Shown here one piece after another: positions 1 through 8,165 of a stretch of DNA of 64,000 nt. Origin of the DNA: an uncultured Granulosicoccus sp. (GTDB lineage: Bacteria > Pseudomonadota > Gammaproteobacteria > Granulosicoccales > Granulosicoccaceae); the NCBI GenBank assembly GCA_947492525.1, contig CANLNQ010000008.1, positions 166,619-230,618 on the forward strand, written 5' to 3'. Below the pieces are notes generated by a model. The model was not told the DNA's origin and ran no database searches. It saw only the letters and a list, made by a program, of their open reading frames with translations. Position numbers and translations under genes: made by a program. Within the stretch, counting starts at the first letter, position 1, and each line of letters begins with the position of its first letter.

Positions 1-1
1 T

Positions 2-1249
2 GTCGAATCCGAGGCCTACCAGTCATCCGACATTGGCCACTATCTGACGTTTGCTGGTGCCAGACTGACCGAGGTGGCCGATTTCAGACAGGCTGCTGCC
101 ACGATTCAGGCCATCGGCAGGCCGACGGTTGTCATCTGTACTCCGGAGCATTTGATGCAGTCGCATGATGGCTTGCAGGAGCCGGTGACCAGTCACACGG
201 GGCATGTCGTTCTCAGCCGGAAAGAGCACTCACTTGGCATCCAGATAAAGCAGGTGCCAACCCTGCATAGCGGCAACCTGGAGTCGATCAGTGCCGTGGT
301 GGTGGATTGCAACGCCCTTCGTCGAAAATCCCTGATCGAGGCGGTCGCCATTGCAATCGGTCGGGCATCTCCCGAGGTCATGCACGCTCTGGCGGATGAT
401 GAAACCCTACCCATGCTGGAACCCCTGAGTGTTCCGGATGCCCTGGCAGCCGGTACCTGCATTCTTGTGGTCGAGGATGATTCGGTCAATCGCATGGTCA
501 TCAAACGGCAACTGGCGATTCTGGGGCAGACGGCAGAATTTGCGGAAAACGGGCAGGAAGCTCTGGAGAAGTGGCGCAGCAAACGCTATGGCATGATCTT
601 TACCGATTTGCACATGCCTGTCATGGATGGCTATTCGATGACGCGAGCCATCAGAGAGGAAGAGTCGGATGGGGAACGCATACCGGTTGTTGCACTGACT
701 GCCAATGCACTCAGTGGCGAACCTCGTCGTGCGGCCGAAGCCGGGGTGGACGGCTATCTGACCAAGCCCTTGCAACTGGTTTCCCTGAAGGTTGCCGTGA
801 ATCAACATCTGTGCGTACCCGATGACAACGCCGAGCTGGTAGCTGCGAAGCTCGGCAAGCAGAATGACCTGGAATCCAGGCAGGTCGTCGTTTTTGATGC
901 CAATGTGCTGCGAGAGCTGCTGGGCGATGACCAGGAGATGATGGTCGAGTGCCTGCAGGAATTCCGGGTATCACTGCAAGAGGTCGGTAGCGCATTGGTC
1001 ACCGGCCTGAAAAACGAGGATTCGAATGCCGTTGATGAACTGGCGCATCGCCTCAAGTCCTCTTCGCTGTCCACCGGAACGCTTGAGATAGGGCAGCTTT
1101 GCAAGGACGTCGAGGCCGCTCGCATTGACGACGACACCGCTCGATTGGCTGACCTGGCTGACAAGCTGACTCTCGCCACTGGAAAGGCCGATCTGGCGAT
1201 AGAGCGATATATCGAGAATGAGTGGTCGGATAGACGCAAGGCTTCCTGA
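2..1249 (+). CDS. Hybrid sensor histidine kinase, C-terminal part (pseudo-receiver, receiver, HPt); truncated by window edge
   Basis: The reading frame is open from base 2, so the gene begins left of the window and only its last 415 codons are visible. The first ~130 residues look like a degenerate receiver without a clear phospho-acceptor. A canonical receiver follows (ILVVEDDSVNRM; phospho-acceptor Asp at bases 605-607 in FTDLHMPVMDG; Lys in YLTKP). The C-terminus is an HPt domain with the phosphorylatable His at bases 1046-1048 (AHRLKSSS). This is the output end of a BvgS/ArcB-type phosphorelay kinase; the sensor and kinase core are expected upstream. The whole visible part is closely similar to the C-terminal third of the kinase at 11218-15228, so the two are paralogues. 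Signal and output target are unknown. Confidence 0.88.
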   Translation, partial: VESEAYQSSDIGHYLTFAGARLTEVADFRQAAATIQAIGRPTVVICTPEHLMQSHDGLQEPVTSHTGHVVLSRKEHSLGIQIKQVPTLHSGNLESISAVVVDCNALRRKSLIEAVAIAIGRASPEVMHALADDETLPMLEPLSVPDALAAGTCILVVEDDSVNRMVIKRQLAILGQTAEFAENGQEALEKWRSKRYGMIFTDLHMPVMDGYSMTRAIREEESDGERIPVVALTANALSGEPRRAAEAGVDGYLTKPLQLVSLKVAVNQHLCVPDDNAELVAAKLGKQNDLESRQVVVFDANVLRELLGDDQEMMVECLQEFRVSLQEVGSALVTGLKNEDSNAVDELAHRLKSSSLSTGTLEIGQLCKDVEAARIDDDTARLADLADKLTLATGKADLAIERYIENEWSDRRKAS

Positions 1250-1258
1250 CTCGGCCAT

Positions 1259-1288
1259 GTCACAGCGCGTCACCAGTACCTTGTGACA
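1259..1288. promoter_or_regulatory. Inverted repeat TGTCACA-N16-TGTGACA after the kinase gene
   Basis: Seven-base arms at 1259-1265 and 1282-1288 are perfect inverted repeats in the 140-base gap between the truncated kinase gene and the PLP enzyme. There is no T-run after it, so it is a poor intrinsic terminator. It could be an operator for the downstream gene. The arm TTGTGACA recurs in other gaps of this window (10953 and 38065). Confidence 0.25.
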
Positions 1289-1389
1289 AGTTTCCTTCGC
1301 GAAAGATCGTTGAGCGCGCTATCCTGATCGCCTGACAATGCTCGCCGGCAGAGGTTTGATGGCGATGGTCTCACAGGAACGTATTGACA

Positions 1390-2541
1390 ATGACTCGACC
1401 CCTTGATCCCGCTACCCTTGCCGCGAAGGCTGGCCATTACATCGACAGGCACAGTGGTGCCATCGTGCCTCCTGTCAGTACCTCTACCACGTATGCCAGA
1501 GATTCGGCCAATCAGCCGATGAATGCAGCGCACGTCTATGCGCGCGACAACAATCCCTCATTCGTGCAGGCTGAGCAAGTATTGGCGAGCCTGGAGCAGG
1601 GACAGGAAGCCCTGCTGTTTGCATCGGGGATGGCGGCAATCGCCGCCGTGTTCTATACCCTGGAGAGTGGATCTCGCGTGGTCCTGCCGAAGTCGATGTA
1701 CTGGGGTGCGTTCAGCTGGACCAGACAGTATTGCGCAAGAGCATCCATCGCGGTCACTTACTACGCACCGGACGATATCGACAGTCTGAGTCAGGCGATT
1801 CTGGCAGGTGACCGTACAGATGTCGTCTGGGTCGAGACGCCCAGCAATCCCATGATGCACATCACTGATGTGCGCAAGGCTGCCGAACTCACTCATGCCG
1901 CGGGAGGGCTGTTGCTCGTTGACAACACGGTGCCCACACCCTTGCTGACGCGCCCGCTGGAGCTCGGGGCGGATATCGTGATGCACTCTGCGAGCAAATC
2001 GCTCAACGGCCACAGTGATGTGATCGCCGGCGCTCTGGTAACTCGGCACCGGCATCCTCACTGGGAGAGAGTCGTCGCCGAACGCCACGACGCAGGGGCG
2101 ATCATGAGCCCGTTTGATTCCGCCTTGCTGCTGCGAGGTATGCGAACACTGGCAGTTCGTGTCGAGCGTGCCTGTCAGAATGCAGCCGCCATTGCCGATT
2201 TTCTGCAGCAGCACGAGGCCGTGCAGACAGTACTTTACCCGGGACTCGACTCACACCCGGGTCACGCGATCGCCCGTCAGCAGATGAAGGGCGGCTATGG
2301 CAGCCTCATGTCGTTCATCGTGAAAGGCGACAAGTCTGCCGCACTTGCAGTGTCGGGGCGCCTGCAGTTGATCATCAGAGCAACATCGCTGGGTGGTGTT
2401 GAAAGCCTGATCGAGCATCGTCATAGTGTCGAACCACCGGAGACGGGTGTCCCCGACAATCTGCTGAGGCTGGCTGTAGGCATAGAAAACGTCAATGATC
2501 TGATCGGCGACCTCGACCAGGCACTTGGCGGCGCCAGCTGA
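1390..2541 (+). CDS. Cys/Met metabolism PLP-dependent enzyme (cystathionine gamma-synthase/beta-lyase family)
   Basis: This 383-residue protein belongs to the trans-sulfuration family of fold-type I PLP enzymes, which make or break C-S bonds in cystathionine, methionine or O-acylhomoserine. The PLP-binding lysine is K203 in HSASKSLNGHSDVIAG, preceded by the family signature around VDNTVPTPLL; the N-terminal IVPPVSTSTTY is also typical. Length matches the family (about 380-400). The ATG at 1390 is preferred over a TTG at 1384 because an AGGA sits ten bases before it. The C-terminal SLGGVESLIEHR matches family members, but the sequence does not separate gamma-synthase, beta-lyase and gamma-lyase. 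It stands alone, with a kinase gene upstream and a convergent photolyase gene downstream, so context gives no substrate. Confidence 0.9.
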   Translation: MTRPLDPATLAAKAGHYIDRHSGAIVPPVSTSTTYARDSANQPMNAAHVYARDNNPSFVQAEQVLASLEQGQEALLFASGMAAIAAVFYTLESGSRVVLPKSMYWGAFSWTRQYCARASIAVTYYAPDDIDSLSQAILAGDRTDVVWVETPSNPMMHITDVRKAAELTHAAGGLLLVDNTVPTPLLTRPLELGADIVMHSASKSLNGHSDVIAGALVTRHRHPHWERVVAERHDAGAIMSPFDSALLLRGMRTLAVRVERACQNAAAIADFLQQHEAVQTVLYPGLDSHPGHAIARQQMKGGYGSLMSFIVKGDKSAALAVSGRLQLIIRATSLGGVESLIEHRHSVEPPETGVPDNLLRLAVGIENVNDLIGDLDQALGGAS

Positions 2542-2585
2542 CAGAGGGCGGTAACGGTTGTTCGCCGGCCGAGAGTGTTCGTCTG

Positions 2586-4073
2586 CTACATGGCCTCGAG
2601 GTAGCTTTCGGCATTGTTCAGATGCGTCTGCCGTTTGCCGGCGTCCATTCTTTCGGCCGCGCGGCACATCATCGCCCACCGTGGATTGTTTCCCAGGGCC
2701 TTGCGTTGTTTCCATATCCACCGCCAGTACAGGCCATCCCAGATATCGCACCAGTCGCCACGTTTGTGGTTGCTCATCTTCAGGATGTAGTTGGAGCCTG
2801 AGAAATAGGGCTTGGTGGTGATCGAACCACCATCCGCGTGCTGGCTCATGGCATAGACATTGGGGACCATGACCCAGTCGTAGGCGTCGATGAACATTTC
2901 CATGAACCAGCGATAGACCTCGTCGGGATCGACTTCGCACAGAAACAGGAAACCACCGATGAGCATCAGTCTCTCGATATGGTGGCAATAGCCAGTCTCC
3001 AGAATACGCTCGATACAATCGTCAATCGGGGCCAGGCCGGTTTGCGCTGTGTAGAATCCATCAGGCAGAGGGTTGCTGTGCTGCCAATGATTGGTGGTAC
3101 GCATGCCTACGCCCAGATCGTCGTAGGTGGCTCGCATGAACTCACGCCAGCCGATGATCTGCCGGAAGAATCCCTCGGCACTGTTCAGTGGGATGTCATA
3201 TTCCCTGTGCGCCGAAATGACGGTGTCGAGCACCTGATCAGGGGTCAACAGCCCGGTGTTCAACATCGGAGTGAGCACTGAATGGTGCAGAAAGTTCTGC
3301 CCCTGGACCATGGCATCCTCGTAGGGGCCAAACTTCGCAAATCGCTCCTCGCAGAATCGCTCAAGCCAGTCAGCTGCTCCTCTGTGGGTGGTGGGGTACA
3401 GCCATTGATCAAGATTTCCGCGGGCATCGGGAAAACGTTCCATCGTCAGGTCACAGGCTTGTCTGATGCGTGCAGTGCGCTGTTTGGTCGGTAGCGGTGG
3501 AATCAGCTTGATCTCTGCGGCGGGCATCTTCTTGCGGTTGTCTTCATCGAAGCTCCACTGGCCGCCGGCAGGCTCGTCATTGTCCATCAACACATTCAGT
3601 CGCCGGCGTTGCCACTGGTAGAAATCAGCCATGAACCAGCGCTTGCGTCCACTGCGGTATTCCCGGTTGTCCTCCCGGGTGTTGAGAAAACCGGGGGATG
3701 GCAGAACCTCCAGCTGTATGCCAGCCTCCTCACAGGCATTCTCGAGTCGCTTGTTCAGCACGAAGTCATGTACGTCAGCCACCAGAATGCGGCGGAAGCC
3801 GTTGGAGACAAGCCGCTTGGTGAGCACTTTCAATAAATCGGCGTTGCCGCTGTAATGCACGCGTTCGACAGCCAGCCGTTTGCCGAGCGTTTTTTCGTAG
3901 TCGTCAAGTGTCGCCAGGTGGTAGGCAAGCTTCTGCCGATGAAACGTCAATGGATAACGCTCGTCTCCGAAGAACAGCGAATCCTCGATCAGAAATACCT
4001 TTTCGACATCCTCTCGTATAACGGGATGTTCGGCAAACAGCTGATTGGGAAATATGAGAGAAGTGGTCCGCAT
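2586..4073 (-). CDS. Cryptochrome/photolyase-related protein of the FeS-BCP (PhrB) type
   Basis: This 495-residue protein matches the bacterial (6-4) photolyase/cryptochrome branch (DPRP or FeS-BCP, type member Agrobacterium PhrB). The N-terminus (TSLIFPNQLF) is an alpha/beta antenna-type domain. The C-terminal half is the FAD-binding helical domain, with GYCHHIERLM, DAYDWVMVPNVYAMSQ and DGGSITTKPY. The family repairs UV photoproducts or senses light using FAD. In the type member four Cys hold a 4Fe-4S cluster; here the loop at residues 435-450 (NHKRGDWCDIWDGLYW) is short and keeps one Cys, so the CxxC pair seems to be missing. The start at 4073 is chosen because the family N-terminus begins there; the frame is open further upstream but would overlap the divergent gene at 4122. 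Confidence 0.85.
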   Translation of the reverse strand: MRTTSLIFPNQLFAEHPVIREDVEKVFLIEDSLFFGDERYPLTFHRQKLAYHLATLDDYEKTLGKRLAVERVHYSGNADLLKVLTKRLVSNGFRRILVADVHDFVLNKRLENACEEAGIQLEVLPSPGFLNTREDNREYRSGRKRWFMADFYQWQRRRLNVLMDNDEPAGGQWSFDEDNRKKMPAAEIKLIPPLPTKQRTARIRQACDLTMERFPDARGNLDQWLYPTTHRGAADWLERFCEERFAKFGPYEDAMVQGQNFLHHSVLTPMLNTGLLTPDQVLDTVISAHREYDIPLNSAEGFFRQIIGWREFMRATYDDLGVGMRTTNHWQHSNPLPDGFYTAQTGLAPIDDCIERILETGYCHHIERLMLIGGFLFLCEVDPDEVYRWFMEMFIDAYDWVMVPNVYAMSQHADGGSITTKPYFSGSNYILKMSNHKRGDWCDIWDGLYWRWIWKQRKALGNNPRWAMMCRAAERMDAGKRQTHLNNAESYLEAM

Positions 4074-4121
4074 GCCAGTTACTACGACAGTCGAAGACAG
4101 CTCGATCACAGGTCTTGCGCC

Positions 4122-5249
4122 ATGATGCGCGATACACCGACACTCGATCATTATCTGTGCGATCAGGATGAGATAGACCGGCGATTGGCAGCCATCGATC
4201 CGCGGGCCTACGACAAGAGCCGCAATCATCTGGAAGGAGCTGTCACCTGGCTCAGCCCTTTTCTGACGCACGGTATCATCGATACAAGCACGATTGCCGC
4301 TGCGCTGCTGGCACGCCGCCAGCCTCAGGATTGCTACCGATTGCTGTTCGAGCTGGCATGGCGTGAATACTTCCATCGCGTATGGCAGCTACACACGGAT
4401 GCCATCTTCGAGGACATGCGTCAGTCTCAGCTCGGCGTTGAGGACACCGCATTGCCCACCGCCATCACACAGAGCGCAACGGGCATCAAGGTGCTTGATC
4501 GCTGTCTCGAACACCTGCAAAGCGAGGGGCTGATCCACAACCACGCCCGCCTGTGGCTGGCTGGTGTCATCTGCAACATGGCGCGTACCCACTGGCACGA
4601 ACCGGCGCGCTGGTTCCACTACCATCTTCTGGATGGTGATCTGGCGAGCAATACACTGAGCTGGCAATGGGTCGCCGGCACTTTCAGTCACAAGAAGTAC
4701 GTTGCCAACCAGGCCAATATCAACCAATTCAGTTCTGTCCGTGAACAGGGTACCTGGCTGGATGTGCCGTACGAGGACTTCGAGGATTTTCCGATTCCGC
4801 AGGCGCTTGCGGAGCGGACCGATTGGCAGGTGGCCGAAGCTCTGCCCGCAGATCTGGACTCCCTGTTGCCAGGCAAGCCCGTGGGCGTGCTTGACGGATC
4901 AGTGGCCATCTTTTCGTTATGGCAGCTCGATCCGACCTGGCAACCCGATGTCTCGAGGCGGATACTGTTTATCGATACGCTTTGGCACCGGCAATGGCCC
5001 ATGAGCGACAAACGCTGGCAGCTGATAGGCCACTGGGCCGATCGACTGAATCTGGAAATCCGCCACGGCACCGTAGACGAACTTCGGCAGGCGACTGAAC
5101 ACGCTGAGGTAGTACGTCGTGAATATCCGGCCTGTCATGCCTGGCCGGGCAGGGTTGAACAGCGTCGGTGGTTGTATCCCATGCCTGAACAGCCGTTCAA
5201 CAGCTTTTCACGGTTCTGGAAGCAGGTACGCGGCAGCGTGGGCTTGTGA
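4122..5249 (+). CDS. Photolyase-like FAD-binding protein without an N-terminal antenna domain
   Basis: This 375-residue protein starts directly in the photolyase FAD-binding domain. Visible hallmarks are NHLEGAVTWLSPFLTHG (about 35-51), FELAWREYFHRVW (76-88), GLIHNHARLWLAG (136-148) and DGDLASNTLSWQWVAGT (171-187) followed by ANQANINQFS. These are the FAD- and substrate-binding helices of class I photolyases and cryptochromes. The usual N-terminal alpha/beta domain is absent. Residues 250-375 form a separate domain with strand-like RRILFIDTLW and ending in PFNSFSRFWKQV, which resembles the end of a photolyase antenna domain. The ATG at 4122 is 48 bases from the divergent start at 4073, so the two genes probably share a promoter region. 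Likely role is light-dependent DNA repair or light sensing. Confidence 0.82.
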   Translation: MMRDTPTLDHYLCDQDEIDRRLAAIDPRAYDKSRNHLEGAVTWLSPFLTHGIIDTSTIAAALLARRQPQDCYRLLFELAWREYFHRVWQLHTDAIFEDMRQSQLGVEDTALPTAITQSATGIKVLDRCLEHLQSEGLIHNHARLWLAGVICNMARTHWHEPARWFHYHLLDGDLASNTLSWQWVAGTFSHKKYVANQANINQFSSVREQGTWLDVPYEDFEDFPIPQALAERTDWQVAEALPADLDSLLPGKPVGVLDGSVAIFSLWQLDPTWQPDVSRRILFIDTLWHRQWPMSDKRWQLIGHWADRLNLEIRHGTVDELRQATEHAEVVRREYPACHAWPGRVEQRRWLYPMPEQPFNSFSRFWKQVRGSVGL

Positions 5250-5259
5250 GGGCTCTGCA

Positions 5260-5508
5260 ATGAGACGAAAGCCGTCACGTCGCGCCGTTGCCGATACCTC
5301 GCAGGCGAGCGTCGAGGTCGAACCGCAGAAACCCAGTGGTGTACGAGACAGTGCCACGGAACGGCGCAGGCGAGAACTGGCAGAATTACGAGAGACTCGG
5401 GTCTGTGCAGCCTGTCAGCTACCTTTTCGCAACAGGAAGAAGTGGCAGTCGCGCGGACTGTGGTCAAGCATCCGTTACTGCTCCGAGCGATGTCGCCGCT
5501 CAGGCTGA
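5260..5508 (+). CDS. DUF2256 family small zinc-finger-like protein
   Basis: This 82-residue basic protein carries the DUF2256 pattern: CAACQLPFRNRKKW, then YCSERCRRSG. The two Cys pairs probably bind one metal ion. Its function is not known; members often lie beside photolyase and cryptochrome genes, as here. The ATG at 5260 follows the stop of the photolyase-like gene by ten bases and has GAGG eight bases upstream, so the two genes are likely cotranscribed. The N-terminal 45 residues are polar, Arg-rich and unlike the domain. Confidence 0.75.
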   Translation: MRRKPSRRAVADTSQASVEVEPQKPSGVRDSATERRRRELAELRETRVCAACQLPFRNRKKWQSRGLWSSIRYCSERCRRSG

Positions 5509-5666
5509 CGCGTCTTGCCGAACGATTGTTCCCGATGGGCGAGCTGTCAGGCAGCCACCCGCGTTGTTGCTCGCTCTCAAGATATGCCCGATACCTTTTC
5601 GAGCTCGCGTGTAGCGGCTGGCTGTCTGACGATTCGCTGAATGAGCGCTTTGTATCAAGCAGTACA

Positions 5667-8078
5667 CTAGCCCCTGACGTTTCTGTATTGCGGATCATAG
5701 AGGCATGGGTCTACTACCGATGCATTCACGGCCTCGCCGATCACTTCAACCTGCAGACGGCTGCCAGGTGTGGTGAACGCTGTTTCCACAAAGCCCATGG
5801 CGATGTTCTTGCCGACCCGGTGGCCCCAGCCGGCGGAGCTGACGGTGCCGACTACCCGACCGTCAGAGATCATGCTGTCGCCCGGTTGGGCAGGGGCGTG
5901 ACTGCAGTCGAGCACAAGGGTGACGAATCGCGGTTCTTGCGATGCCTTTTGCAGCGCCTGTTTACCCACGAAATCGTTCTTGCCCAGATCGACGAAGCGG
6001 CCCAGGGCAGACTCCAGTGGATTGAATTCGGTAATCAGGTCTGCCTTCCAGTGCCGGTAGCCTTTCTCCAGTCTCATCGACTCGACTGCATGGGAGCCGA
6101 ACAGGCGCAGTCCTTCCGGTTCTCCGGCCTGGCGCAGTGCCGACCAGGCAGCATACAGCTGAGCATTCGGAACATGGATCTCGTAAGCCAGCTCTCCGGA
6201 GAAACTGACGGCCATGACAACGGCAGGAGCTATGCCGATGAATGCCTTGCGAACCGAGAGCCATGGAAAGGCGCTGGCTGACCAGTCATCGCGTGACACT
6301 GCCGAGAGCACCTTGCGGGCGTCTGGTCCGGCCAGCACGAGGATCGTGAAGTCATTGGTCAGTGAGCGGACCGTGACCGAGCCATCCTCGGGCAAGTGAG
6401 CATCCAGCCAGTCCTTGTCGTGAAATTCGGCAGCCGCGGCCGATCCATACCAGATGGTGTCATCGTCCAGTGTGGCAAGCGTTGCTTCGGCCTTGATGTT
6501 GCCGTGGTGATTCAGCAGGTAGACCAGGGATACCTTGCCCTTGCCTTTCTTGATGCGGCTGCAGCACATCCGGTCGAGCCAGTCCATGGCGCCGGGACCG
6601 GTAATCTCGAATCGGTTGAAGCCGTTGACTTCCGTGAGACCAACGGCGTTCTGCACGGCATCGACTTCGGCCGCGACGACATCGAATGTCTCGTTGAAAT
6701 GGTAGCCATGGGTTTCGGTGAAATCGCTGTCCGGCTTGAAATAGGCGGCTCGTTCCCAACCATTGACGACACCGAATTCTGCACCCTCGGCTGCAAGAAT
6801 GGGGGTCAGTGGTGTGGTTTTCATGGGGCGACCTGCCGGCCGATGCTCATGTGGCAGATGAAAACGGAATTCGTTCTGGTAATCCTCTATTGCCTTCAAT
6901 GCGCAGAGTTCCACATTGGCATGCGTGGTGAAACGCCTGGGATCTATGACCCAGGTATCGTACTCGGCTTCACCGTGAACGATCTGTTGCGCCAGCAGCC
7001 AGCCGTGCCCGCCGCCTTCCCCCAGTCCGGCGCGCAGGCCGATGATGCAGAACGCATTGCGTTTGCCGGGTATGGGACCCACCAGGGGAGCACCGTCAAT
7101 GGTGTAGGTAATCGGGCCATTGATGATGGTGTGGATACCGGCTTCTTCGATGACCGGCATGCGCTTGAAGACGTTCTCCAGCACCGGGAGTACGCGATCG
7201 GTATCCTCCGGGCACAGTGCATTGACAAAATGCGGATCGATACCGTCCATGCCCCAGGTGCGGCAGTCCTGCTCGTAGAATCCGATCAGCAAACCATCCT
7301 TTTCCTGACGGGAATAGAAATCGTCTATCGGGCAGCGCAGCAGGGGGACACGGTGGTCCAGTGCCTGGATTTCCGGCACCGGCTCGGTCAGGAAGTACTG
7401 GTGCTCCATGGAGCTCACCGGGTGGTGGACGCCCATCATCGCGCCGACTTCATTGACGCGGTAACCGCAGGCATTGACCACGATCTCGCAGTCGATGTCA
7501 CCGCTATCGGTATGGACGGTCCAGCTATCATCCTTGCGTTGCGTCAGACCGGTTACCGGTGTGTTGCGATAGACCTCCGCCCCCGCCTTTCGAGCTCGAC
7601 GAGCCAGGGCCTGGCAGAGTTGAGCGGGATCGATATCGCCGTCCATGCCATCCCACAAGCCGCCAAGAAGCCCGTCCGTCGTGATGAGTGGATGGCGCCG
7701 CGCGCACTCGTCGGCATCGAGTATCTCGTATTCCACACCCATGGCCTTGGCCATGCTTGCAAAATGTCGATAGCCATCCATGGTTGTTCGGGAGTTGGCC
7801 AGGCGAATACCACCATCCCCGTGGTGGTAATTGATCGGATAATCCGGATCTTCCGCCAGTTCCTTGTAGAGCTTTATCGAATGGCTTTTCAGCGCGACCA
7901 TTGTCTGTGTCATGCCGAAGTTGGTCACCTGTGCGGCCGAATGCCAGGTGGTGCCTGAAGTCAGTTCGTCGCGCTCGACCAGAACGACATCGGTCCAGCC
8001 TTCCTGCGTCAGATGGTAGAGCGTCGAACAGCCCGCTATTCCGCCGCCGATGACTACCACTCTTGTCTGCTTTTTCAT
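5667..8078 (-). CDS. FAD-dependent dimethylglycine/sarcosine dehydrogenase-like protein fused to a GcvT domain
   Basis: This 803-residue protein has an N-terminal DAO-type FAD domain with the dinucleotide motif VVVIGGGIAGCSTLYHL (8-24) and TTWHSAAQ. His46 sits where mitochondrial dimethylglycine and sarcosine dehydrogenases attach FAD covalently. From about residue 410 the protein continues as an aminomethyltransferase (GcvT-like) domain, expected to pass the released one-carbon unit to tetrahydrofolate (GFNRFEITGPGAMDWLDR, ESMRLEKGYRHW, GKNDFVGKQAL). Architecture and length fit the DMGDH family, so oxidative N-demethylation of dimethylglycine, sarcosine or a related methylamine is likely, as in glycine betaine breakdown. 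The substrate is not certain. A LysR gene lies 87 bases upstream on the same strand and is the obvious candidate regulator. Confidence 0.88.
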   Translation of the reverse strand: MKKQTRVVVIGGGIAGCSTLYHLTQEGWTDVVLVERDELTSGTTWHSAAQVTNFGMTQTMVALKSHSIKLYKELAEDPDYPINYHHGDGGIRLANSRTTMDGYRHFASMAKAMGVEYEILDADECARRHPLITTDGLLGGLWDGMDGDIDPAQLCQALARRARKAGAEVYRNTPVTGLTQRKDDSWTVHTDSGDIDCEIVVNACGYRVNEVGAMMGVHHPVSSMEHQYFLTEPVPEIQALDHRVPLLRCPIDDFYSRQEKDGLLIGFYEQDCRTWGMDGIDPHFVNALCPEDTDRVLPVLENVFKRMPVIEEAGIHTIINGPITYTIDGAPLVGPIPGKRNAFCIIGLRAGLGEGGGHGWLLAQQIVHGEAEYDTWVIDPRRFTTHANVELCALKAIEDYQNEFRFHLPHEHRPAGRPMKTTPLTPILAAEGAEFGVVNGWERAAYFKPDSDFTETHGYHFNETFDVVAAEVDAVQNAVGLTEVNGFNRFEITGPGAMDWLDRMCCSRIKKGKGKVSLVYLLNHHGNIKAEATLATLDDDTIWYGSAAAAEFHDKDWLDAHLPEDGSVTVRSLTNDFTILVLAGPDARKVLSAVSRDDWSASAFPWLSVRKAFIGIAPAVVMAVSFSGELAYEIHVPNAQLYAAWSALRQAGEPEGLRLFGSHAVESMRLEKGYRHWKADLITEFNPLESALGRFVDLGKNDFVGKQALQKASQEPRFVTLVLDCSHAPAQPGDSMISDGRVVGTVSSAGWGHRVGKNIAMGFVETAFTTPGSRLQVEVIGEAVNASVVDPCLYDPQYRNVRG

Positions 8079-8165
8079 GATCCGATGATACCGACAGTTG
8101 GAAGTCTGGATTGAGCCAGTACTGCAGGCCGATCGTCAATCGAATTCAGCTTGTTTTCGTAAAAC

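Noticed and set aside
3855..4121. Upstream extension of the photolyase-like protein to 464 residues
   Set aside because: The extra 89 residues are read through the coding start of the divergent gene and do not look like an antenna domain; ATG 4122 begins right before the conserved helical domain.
6396..7958. 520-residue plus-strand open frame
   Set aside because: It is antisense to the FAD oxidoreductase-GcvT gene, whose motifs are clear, and it has no domain of its own.
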